DNA of 30,492 nt from an uncultured Bacilli bacterium (GTDB lineage Bacteria; Bacillota_I; Bacilli_A; RF39; UBA660). The notes below the pieces were generated by a model. It saw only the letters and a program-made list of their open reading frames with translations, was not told where the DNA came from and made no database searches. Made by a program: the position numbers and the translations under genes. This document shows positions 25,254 to 30,492 of this stretch, piece after piece; position 1 is the first letter of the stretch; every line of letters begins with the position of its first letter. The DNA is taken from contig CANQVY010000001.1 in the NCBI GenBank assembly GCA_947627405.1, forward strand, positions 1-30,492. The letters run 5' to 3'.

Positions 25254-25268
25254 AATATCATGTATTAT
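25240..25268 (+). promoter_or_regulatory. Possible promoter of the second SipW-type gene
   Basis: TTGCTT (25240-25245), 17-bp spacer, TATTAT (25263-25268). The resulting leader would be only about 12 bases; moderate match. Confidence 0.35.
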
Positions 25269-25286
25269 TATAATAGGTGATGGCAC

Positions 25287-25907
25287 ATGAATACAAATGA
25301 AGAAAGAGAATATAAAAACGATTCAAAAAGTATTTTATTAATGGTTTTAGGAGTAGCTATTTTAGTTGTAGCGGTTATTGGTGTTTCTTTTGCAGCTTTT
25401 GCCGCCTCTAAAGCAACAAGTAATGTAAATACACTTACAACAGGAGCAATTTCTATGGCCTTTCAAGATACGACTTATATTGATATACATAATGCAATGC
25501 CAATATCTGATAAAGAAGGGATGGCTTTAACAGGTGATTATAACACGATGAAATTTACTGTATCTGCAAATGTATCAGGTAGTACTACAATTGATTATGT
25601 AATTTCTGCAGTTGATGTGACCGATCAAAATGGAAATAAAATTCCTGAAAAATATTTAAAAATCTATATGACGGGTGAAGGCTCTATTATTTCCACACCA
25701 AAATTATATAGTGATTTGGAAAATGTTCAGCATGAAGATCAAGTGGATAAGGTATTAGCGCATAGCTCTTTTGTAACAACTGCTTCTTCAGCACAAGAGT
25801 ATAAAAAAGATTATGAATTAAAAATGTGGATAGATGAAAAGGCAGTAATTGGAAAAGATCCAATGACATTTAAAATAAGAGTTAGATTAGATGCTGAGCA
25901 AAAATAG
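25287..25907 (+). CDS. SipW-type secreted protein, TasA/camelysin-like (paralogue 2)
   Basis: 206 aa, paralogue of the preceding gene. A charged N-terminus is followed by a hydrophobic segment (about 15-40) ending FAAFAASKAT, a plausible signal peptidase cleavage region. Then comes NTLTTGAISMAF, the SipW-substrate-like motif. Shared ectodomain motifs: NAMPISD..GMALT (69-82), TIDYVISA, YLKIYMT, and LKMWIDE (178-184) near the end with MTFKIRVRL. AGGTGATGG supplies the ribosome site. The SipW-like peptidase gene is immediately downstream. Probably exported and processed by it; polymerisation is speculative. Confidence 0.7.
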   Translation: MNTNEEREYKNDSKSILLMVLGVAILVVAVIGVSFAAFAASKATSNVNTLTTGAISMAFQDTTYIDIHNAMPISDKEGMALTGDYNTMKFTVSANVSGSTTIDYVISAVDVTDQNGNKIPEKYLKIYMTGEGSIISTPKLYSDLENVQHEDQVDKVLAHSSFVTTASSAQEYKKDYELKMWIDEKAVIGKDPMTFKIRVRLDAEQK

Positions 25908-25921
25908 ACTTAGTCTTTTTT
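25900..25921 (+). terminator. Terminator after paralogue 2
   Basis: AAAAATAGAC pairs with GTCTTTTTT (one T-T mismatch) around loop TTA. The stop codon lies in the left arm. Weak; partial read-through into the peptidase gene is likely. Confidence 0.5.
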
Positions 25922-25960
25922 GTTTTCATATTATATAAAAGAATAATTTGGGGTGAGTCT

Positions 25961-26599
25961 ATGGACAAAACAATGTTAAAAAAGATAGGCGATATATTAC
26001 ATTTCGTTGCTAAAACACTATTATATGTAGTCTTTGTTTTCATGGTTTTTATCATTTTTGTAATTGCTTGTTATGTTATAGGAATTCAAAGAAATTTAAA
26101 AAATAATAATTATGAGGCACCATTATATAGTGCATACGTTATTGTCAGTCCTAGTATGCATCCAACAATCAAAGTAAATGATGCAGTTATTGTAAAAAGA
26201 ACAAGTGCTAAAAAAATAAAAGAGGGAGACATTATTACGTTTGTTTCTAGTGATACAAGAACTTCAGGAATTACCATTACTCATCGAGTTATAGAAGTAT
26301 TAAAGGATAGTGATGGAAATCGATTGTTTCGAACAAAAGGGGATAACAATAATGTTGCGGATTCCTCTTTAGTTAAAGAAAACGATTTATCGGGAAAAGT
26401 TATTATGAAAATTCCAAAAATTGGTTATATTCAATATTTTATTTCTAGAAAATATGGATGGATCATTGCGGTTGTAATTCCATGTTTGGGTATTATTATT
26501 TATGATATATTAAAGATCATTAAAACGATTTCAAGTGGTTTTATTCCGAATCAAAAAAAAGATAAAAAATATAAAGGTAAGAAGGAGAAGAATTTATGA
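25961..26599 (+). CDS. sipW: SipW-type (ER-type) signal peptidase I
   Basis: 212-aa membrane protease that cleaves signal peptides. An N-terminal membrane segment (about 17-41) is followed by the catalytic serine S65 in SPSMHP. In place of the bacterial Lys it has H108 in THRV, the Ser-His dyad of SipW and ER-type enzymes. The GDNNNVAD box is at 128-134. A second membrane segment is at about 167-185, ending in a Lys-rich tail. Ribosome site GGGGTGAG. It sits between its likely substrates and overlaps the next gene by four bases (ATGA). In B. subtilis SipW matures the fibre proteins TasA and TapA. Confidence 0.92.
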   Translation: MDKTMLKKIGDILHFVAKTLLYVVFVFMVFIIFVIACYVIGIQRNLKNNNYEAPLYSAYVIVSPSMHPTIKVNDAVIVKRTSAKKIKEGDIITFVSSDTRTSGITITHRVIEVLKDSDGNRLFRTKGDNNNVADSSLVKENDLSGKVIMKIPKIGYIQYFISRKYGWIIAVVIPCLGIIIYDILKIIKTISSGFIPNQKKDKKYKGKKEKNL

Positions 26600-27126
26600 A
26601 AAAGAATCGAGTATGTTTATGTATAGCTTTAGCGTTTTTAATTATTTTATTTACTTTTTTCTCTACATTCATGTGGTATAAATTCTTTGATAAGAATACT
26701 GAAGAAAAACCAATAGTAAATCAGTTATATATAAGCAACAATGCACAACAAGTAGTAGAACATGTTGGCGTTGATGATGAAAATGATATCAATAATGCTT
26801 CGGATGCTTATTCTTTTTCTGTAGAGAATACAAGCAAAAGGAATCTTACTTATCAATTAAAAATTAATGAAATCGCTCCTTCTTTGTTAACAGATGGATG
26901 TATGCAAGAGGATTTATTAACAAGAGATCAATTAATCTATCAATTGAAATGTAATGGAAGCGTAATTACAAAGGAAAGTATGACAAATATCAAAGATAAT
27001 ACAATTGATATTAAAACAATAAAAGCGGGTGCGGTCAATAATTATGAATTAACTTTTTGGGTAGATCATAATCAAAAAGATTATTTGAATAAGCATTATC
27101 ATTATGAAATAAATTTATCTGTATAG
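26596..27126 (+). CDS. Membrane-anchored protein related to the SipW-type secreted proteins
   Basis: 176 aa with a signal/anchor at about residues 5-27 and no clear SipW motif after it. The rest is beta-rich. YSFSVENTSKRNLTYQLKI and a C-terminal ELTFWVD (151-157) followed by HYHYEINLSV mirror the ectodomain pattern of the two upstream paralogues. Two cysteines, C102 and C119, could form a disulfide. AAGGAG ribosome site; start overlaps the peptidase stop. A role as adaptor or minor subunit, like TapA, is conceivable but unproven. Confidence 0.7.
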   Translation: MKKNRVCLCIALAFLIILFTFFSTFMWYKFFDKNTEEKPIVNQLYISNNAQQVVEHVGVDDENDINNASDAYSFSVENTSKRNLTYQLKINEIAPSLLTDGCMQEDLLTRDQLIYQLKCNGSVITKESMTNIKDNTIDIKTIKAGAVNNYELTFWVDHNQKDYLNKHYHYEINLSV

Positions 27127-27136
27127 GGGTGATTCG

Positions 27137-27832
27137 ATGAAACAAATTGCAAAGGAATATGCAAAAATATTTTCTTATACTATTACTGGAATTGTATTTG
27201 TTTTTGCTTCCTTTTATTTAATTATTAATATATATCATATGGAAGAAATCGCAGATACATTTACTTTTTCTTTAAGTGAGGATTCAAATTATAATGAAAT
27301 TAAGAATCGAATATCTAATATTGAAAAGTATACAAATGTTAATATTAATAAAAGTAAGGGAAAAGCAAATAAGCAATTTTTAAGTTCATTAAATACAAAA
27401 TTAAGTTATTGTAAAAATGCTTTAAACAATGAGACGTTTAAAGAGTTAAAAAACAATAAAAAAATTGGAATAAAAGATGTTTATAATTTACGAAATACAT
27501 TAAATTCAAATGTTATTAATGGTTGTTTAATAGAACAATTGCATTACCTTACTTATTATAATGATAAAGATGGAAATTCGGATGGATTATCCAATTATTC
27601 TGATTATATAAAACTCAACATAGACATTATTAGTAGTAGGCTGAATTATATTGATAAAGATTTATTAAATAATAGTAGTTATTATTATAACTCTAGTAAT
27701 GCGTCCACTGCAGTGATGAATAAAACAAAGGATATGTATGATGACGTTATGACAACTTATAATCAATCTGCAACATTGGTTGAAATGCTTTCAAAATGGT
27801 TATACACGGAAGTAGGTGTTACAAATGATTAA
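27137..27832 (+). CDS. Unrecognised membrane-anchored protein of the envelope cassette
   Basis: 231 aa with one N-terminal membrane segment (about 13-33) and a large, probably extracellular, Asn/Ser/Tyr/Lys-rich helical domain. Two cysteines lie in the ectodomain (LSYCKNAL, NGCLIEQL). Near residues 180-190 is a low-complexity Asn/Ser/Tyr run. No family recognised. Ribosome site GGGGTGAT; 10 bases after the previous gene. Its end overlaps the next start by eight bases, so it belongs to the same operon. Confidence 0.75.
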   Translation: MKQIAKEYAKIFSYTITGIVFVFASFYLIINIYHMEEIADTFTFSLSEDSNYNEIKNRISNIEKYTNVNINKSKGKANKQFLSSLNTKLSYCKNALNNETFKELKNNKKIGIKDVYNLRNTLNSNVINGCLIEQLHYLTYYNDKDGNSDGLSNYSDYIKLNIDIISSRLNYIDKDLLNNSSYYYNSSNASTAVMNKTKDMYDDVMTTYNQSATLVEMLSKWLYTEVGVTND

Positions 27833-28256
27833 AATGATTAATGGATTGTTGTATGGTATAAAATATTTTTTACTTATTCTTAGTTTTGCTTTTGGTAGTT
27901 ATATTATTTTATATATGTATCAGAGGTTGAATAAGTCTTTAGTGGATTCTATTTATATTGCTTTACCTTTTGTAATTTTATTTATATTATTTGCCATTAA
28001 TATGTTGGCTAATCAAAAAAGAGTAACATCAAATTTGTTTTATAATTTAACTTGTTGTCTTGTATTTTGTGTAATTTTATTTATAGAGTATCGAGCATTA
28101 TTTGATACAAATATGATAGCAAACAGCAAATTGGGATACAACATTAACTTTAATTATTTTGCTGATAATATTAATGCAATAAAAGTAATGATTGTTGGCC
28201 TTATTTTAGGAGATCTATTATTTATGCTGCCAAATAGTGATGATAAGAAAGCCTAG
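27825..28256 (+). CDS. Unrecognised four-helix membrane protein of the envelope cassette
   Basis: 143 aa from the ATG at 27825, with TAGGTG six bases upstream; a GTG at 27816 in frame overlaps that site. Four hydrophobic segments are at about residues 10-30, 41-60, 73-90 and 117-133, with short loops. No catalytic motif or known family. It is the last gene of the cassette; its stop lies in the loop of a terminator. Confidence 0.75.
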   Translation: MIKMINGLLYGIKYFLLILSFAFGSYIILYMYQRLNKSLVDSIYIALPFVILFILFAINMLANQKRVTSNLFYNLTCCLVFCVILFIEYRALFDTNMIANSKLGYNINFNYFADNINAIKVMIVGLILGDLLFMLPNSDDKKA

Positions 28257-28268
28257 TGCTTTTTTTTG
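28245..28268 (+). terminator. Terminator of the envelope cassette
   Basis: AAGAAAGC/GCTTTTTT (one G-U) around loop CTAGT, followed by a T run. The stop codon TAG is in the loop. Confidence 0.7.
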
Positions 28269-28273
28269 TTTTG

Positions 28274-28282
28274 TGCTATATT
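28274..28282 (+). promoter_or_regulatory. Possible extended -10 promoter of ksgA
   Basis: TGCTATATT: -10 TATATT with the TGn extension, just after the cassette terminator. No clear -35. Confidence 0.4.
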
Positions 28283-28297
28283 AGTTTTGGTGGTTTT

Positions 28298-29095
28298 ATG
28301 GATTTACATGAATTTCAATTTAAAAAAGCATTTGGACAAAATTTTTTGAAAGAAAAAAAAGTTATTCACAATATTGTGGATAAAGCTAATATCGCTGAAA
28401 ATAGCTTAGTTATTGAAATAGGTCCTGGAGCAGGTGCTTTGACGCAAGAATTAGTTAAGAAAGCCTCTTTTGTGTTAGCCTATGAAATTGATGAAAGATT
28501 AAAGGAACCTTTAAAAGAAAAATTTCAACATGAGGAAAATATTCAATTTATATTTGATGATTTTTTAAAACGAAATATAAAAGAAGATATTCAAGGTTTT
28601 TCTTATGAAAATCTATATGTTATAGCCAATCTTCCTTATTATATTACTACCCCAATTATCACAAAAGTAATAGAAGAAAAATTAAATATAAATAAGCTAG
28701 TTGTTATGGTTCAAAAAGAAGTTGGTGATCGCTTTGCTGCGAAACCTTCTAGTAGAGAATATAATTCTTTGACTGTTTATCTAAATTATTATTTTGATAT
28801 TCATAAATTATTCTTTGTTTCAAAAAATGCATTTATTCCAAAACCAAATGTAGATAGTGTGGTGGTTGAATTAAAACGAAAAACAAATTTAATGCAATTA
28901 AATGATGAAAATTTATTCTTTAAATTGGTAAAAGACAGTTTTCAATATAAACGAAAAAATTTGAAAAATAATTTAAAAGGCTATGATTTAGATATCATAG
29001 AGAATGTTTTGGGTGCATATGGATTAAGTTTGCAAGCAAGAGCTGAACAATTATCATTAGAAATATTTGTTGCGATCAGTAATGCTTTAGCATAA
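28298..29095 (+). CDS. ksgA: 16S rRNA dimethyladenosine transferase KsgA
   Basis: Dimethylates A1518 and A1519 of 16S rRNA and acts as a late 30S checkpoint. 265 aa from the ATG at 28298, picked by GGTGG at 28289-28293 and by the family N-terminus KKAFGQNFL. SAM motif IEIGPGAGALT at 39-49, catalytic NLPYY at 111-115. The frame upstream of 28298 crosses a terminator and is not coding. rnmV, normally just upstream, is absent. A near-palindromic pair of DnaA boxes lies within the gene at 28362-28383. Confidence 0.96.
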   Translation: MDLHEFQFKKAFGQNFLKEKKVIHNIVDKANIAENSLVIEIGPGAGALTQELVKKASFVLAYEIDERLKEPLKEKFQHEENIQFIFDDFLKRNIKEDIQGFSYENLYVIANLPYYITTPIITKVIEEKLNINKLVVMVQKEVGDRFAAKPSSREYNSLTVYLNYYFDIHKLFFVSKNAFIPKPNVDSVVVELKRKTNLMQLNDENLFFKLVKDSFQYKRKNLKNNLKGYDLDIIENVLGAYGLSLQARAEQLSLEIFVAISNALA

Positions 29096-29117
29096 ATAAT
29101 AAAAAAAGGCATATAAT
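29090..29117 (+). promoter_or_regulatory. Candidate sporulation sigma-E/K promoter for yabG
   Basis: GCATAAA (29090-29096), 13-bp spacer, CATATAAT (29110-29117). The -10 fits CATANNNT of mother-cell sigma factors. The same layout precedes bofA. A sigma-A -10 TATAAT (29112-29117) is embedded but has no good -35. In B. subtilis yabG is a late mother-cell gene. Confidence 0.45.
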
Positions 29118-29143
29118 TTGTTGGAGATGATTGTATGCCTTTT
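29104..29143 (+). promoter_or_regulatory. Hairpin enclosing the yabG ribosome site and start codon
   Basis: AAAAGGCATA (29104-29113) pairs perfectly with TATGCCTTTT (29134-29143). The right arm contains the yabG ATG; the 20-base loop contains its GGAG. It may double as a weak terminator for ksgA. Confidence 0.6.
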
Positions 29144-29917
29144 CATATTGGGGATATTGTTAGTAGAAATTCCTATGGGAATGATATTCTCTTCAAAGTT
29201 GTTGCCATTAATAATAATGATGTAGAACTTAGAGGAATTGATGTTCGACTATGTGCTGATAGTAATATTGGTGATTTAAGAAAAGAGGATCCATCAAAAT
29301 TAAAAGATGATAAAGAACTTTTCGATCGGTTTGGAGGAATCGTTAGTTTAGATAGAGATGAATATTTTTACATGCCAGGGAAAATATTACACATTGATTC
29401 TGATGGGGATTACCTTAATCGATGTATGCGGTTTTATAATAATGCTGGAATTCGTGCTTATGGGCTGAATCTTCCTGAAAATAAAGTGTATACGGAAATA
29501 GAACAATACTTGAATGATTTAAGGCCAGATATTGTAGTAATAACTGGGCATGACTCCTATTTAAAAAATAAAGGCAATAAAAACGATATTCATAACTATA
29601 AAAATAGCGAAAATTTTATTCGAGCAATCGAGAGTGCTAGAAAATATGAAGATAGCCCAGATAAACTTATTATCATTGCAGGGGCTTGTCAATCGAATTA
29701 TGAAGAATTAATCAAAGCAGGAGCTAATTTTGCCTCAAGTCCAAAAAGAATTAACATTCACGCTTTGGATCCTGCTATTATTGCTGTTTCTACAGCTCTT
29801 TCTGATCGTAATAAATCTATTGATTTAATTGATATCTTAAATAAAACAAAATATGGTCCTGAAGGAATAGGGGGAATTATTACAAATGGTGCTATGTATA
29901 CGGGGTATCCTAGATGA
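29135..29917 (+). CDS. yabG: Sporulation-specific protease YabG
   Basis: Protease that trims spore coat and cortex-related proteins late in sporulation. 260 aa, against about 290 in B. subtilis. The family N-terminus FHIGDIVSRNSYGNDILFKV, YMPGKILHIDSDGDYL and ITGHDSY are followed by AGACQSNYEELIKAGANFAS. H139 and C185, 46 residues apart, are the likely catalytic pair. The C-terminus GGIITNGAMYTGYPR matches. GGAGATGAT is the ribosome site, inside a hairpin loop. It overlaps veg by four bases (ATGA). In Bacillus it also follows ksgA. Confidence 0.95.
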   Translation: MPFHIGDIVSRNSYGNDILFKVVAINNNDVELRGIDVRLCADSNIGDLRKEDPSKLKDDKELFDRFGGIVSLDRDEYFYMPGKILHIDSDGDYLNRCMRFYNNAGIRAYGLNLPENKVYTEIEQYLNDLRPDIVVITGHDSYLKNKGNKNDIHNYKNSENFIRAIESARKYEDSPDKLIIIAGACQSNYEELIKAGANFASSPKRINIHALDPAIIAVSTALSDRNKSIDLIDILNKTKYGPEGIGGIITNGAMYTGYPR

Positions 29918-30129
29918 TTGAAGATATAAAAAAAATAGTAGAATCTAAAAAAGGAAAAAAGTTAAAATTTAAATACAATGGGGCTAGAAATCAGGTAGAG
30001 GAATTTGATGGTGAAATTGTTGATGCTTATCATTTTGTTTTTACAATTCGAACGGGAGAAGAAATTGAATTAATAAAATCCTTTACATATAGTGATATAT
30101 TAACTGAAACTTTGGAAATATTTGACTAA
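29914..30129 (+). CDS. veg: Veg protein (biofilm-stimulating small protein family)
   Basis: 71 aa, slightly shorter than the 86-aa B. subtilis Veg. Shared pattern: DIKKIVESKKGKKLKFKYNGAR at the N-terminus, a central VFTIRTGE strand and FTYSDILTETLEI at the end (B. subtilis: YSYADILTETVEL). It follows yabG as in Bacillus, overlapping it by four bases. B. subtilis Veg promotes biofilm matrix gene expression. A link to the SipW-type cassette nearby is tempting but unproven. Confidence 0.88.
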   Translation: MIEDIKKIVESKKGKKLKFKYNGARNQVEEFDGEIVDAYHFVFTIRTGEEIELIKSFTYSDILTETLEIFD

Positions 30130-30132
30130 ATA

Positions 30133-30164
30133 TTGTTGCTTTTTGCCATTTATTGTTATAAAAT
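30133..30164 (+). promoter_or_regulatory. Promoter of spoVG
   Basis: Two overlapping sigma-A readings: TTGCTT (30136-30141), 17 bp, TAAAAT (30159-30164); or TTGTTG (30133-30138), 18 bp, TATAAA (30157-30162). No sigma-H pattern, which drives spoVG in B. subtilis, was seen. Confidence 0.55.
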
Positions 30165-30205
30165 ATTATCATAAAGTATTAAACTTTAAGAGGGAGGAAT
30201 AGACG

Positions 30206-30481
30206 ATGAAAATAACATCAGTAAATGTTCGTAAGATTGAAAAAGAAGGTTCACGTATGAAAGGAATCGCATCTGTTTTAATAGATGATAGTTTTGCGGT
30301 ACATGATATTCGCATTATTGAAGGTGATAATGGATTGTTTATTGCTATGCCTAGTCGTAAAACGGCTACAGGTGGGTATAGAGATATAGCACATCCAATT
30401 AATCCAGAAGTTCGTTCTATGTTTGAAGATGCAATTATTGAAGCTTATGAAAAAGCGGATGATGCAGAAACAGAAGAGTAA
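30206..30481 (+). CDS. spoVG: SpoVG, RNA/DNA-binding regulator
   Basis: Conserved small nucleic-acid-binding regulator, named for its role in sporulation and septation but also present in non-spore-formers. 91 aa. MKITSVNVRKIEKEGSRMKGIASV, then FAVHDIRIIEG and GLFIAMPSRK are the family core; an acidic C-terminal tail follows. Excellent ribosome site AGGGAGGAAT. In Bacillus ispE, purR and yabJ lie between veg and spoVG; here they are absent. Confidence 0.97.
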   Translation: MKITSVNVRKIEKEGSRMKGIASVLIDDSFAVHDIRIIEGDNGLFIAMPSRKTATGGYRDIAHPINPEVRSMFEDAIIEAYEKADDAETEE

Positions 30482-30492
30482 TCTTCTGTTTT
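30468..30492 (+). terminator. Terminator of spoVG (cut by window end)
   Basis: AAACAGAAGA/TCTTCTGTTT, a perfect 10-bp stem with loop GTAA that contains most of the stop codon. The T run starts at the window edge. Confidence 0.8.

Noticed and set aside
24594..28256. A secretion-linked defence or toxin system
   Set aside because: No nuclease, toxin-fold or immunity motif was seen. The signal peptidase and SipW-type substrates fit a surface-structure role better.
28256..28297. 14-residue N-terminal extension of ksgA
   Set aside because: It runs through the terminator T run and lacks a ribosome site; the family start is at 28298.
1..30492. Mycoplasma-type code (TGA = Trp)
   Set aside because: comK, holB, ricT, yabG and others end in TGA, and tryptophans are encoded by TGG.
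1..30492. Insertion sequences, prophage, CRISPR arrays or tRNA/rRNA genes
   Set aside because: No transposase or phage-like genes, no direct repeat arrays and no tRNA or rRNA signatures were seen. The parS and CCCGGG palindromes are cis sites, not mobile-element ends.

Overview
The window is the replication-origin region of a very AT-rich, Gram-positive (Firmicutes/Bacilli-type) chromosome. The gene order follows the Bacillus subtilis origin: dnaA-dnaN-recF-gyrB-gyrA, ffs-tadA-dnaX-ybaB-recR-bofA-holB-ricT-trmN6-rsmI-pth-mfd-spoVT-metG-tatD-3D protein-ksgA-yabG-veg-spoVG. TGA is used as a stop (comK, holB, ricT, yabG) and Trp is TGG, so the code is standard, not the Mycoplasma code. bofA, spoVT and yabG point to a lineage that sporulates or recently did. 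A ComK-like protein points to competence regulation. The best guess is an uncultured or gut-type Bacilli/Erysipelotrichia-like lineage; the species cannot be named from the sequence alone.

Layout. 1-327: oriC with DnaA boxes. 328-2947: dnaA and dnaN, with a second DnaA-box plus TAA-repeat unwinding module between them. 3036-3500: a comK homologue behind a terminator, where the S4-domain gene yaaA is usual. 3587-9127: a 14-codon leader peptide coupled to recF, then gyrB and gyrA. 9117-9869: a cis-acting segment with a terminator, two perfect parS (Spo0J/ParB) sites, two Noc-binding-type palindromes, the SRP RNA and tadA. 9888-20398: a long co-directional operon for clamp loading, recombination, translation quality control and transcription-coupled repair, ending with an unrecognised helical protein. 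20537-22870: spoVT and a Met T-box leader with metG. 22982-23954: an unlisted 51-residue membrane protein, then tatD. 24002-28256: a 3D-domain cell-wall protein followed by a six-gene envelope cassette, made of two paralogous SipW-type secreted proteins, a SipW-like signal peptidase, a third related anchored protein and two unknown membrane proteins. It occupies the interval where rnmV (ribonuclease M5) is usual. 28298-30481: ksgA, yabG, veg, spoVG.

All genes I accept are on the + strand, away from the origin. Best leads: (i) the SipW/fibre-like cassette; (ii) hairpins that bury the ribosome-binding sites of bofA and yabG, each with a mother-cell-sigma-like -10 beginning in the left arm and running into the loop, suggesting read-through transcripts are translationally silent; (iii) ComK behind a terminator in the dnaN-recF gap; (iv) parS and Noc-type sites side by side; (v) leader-peptide coupling of recF.
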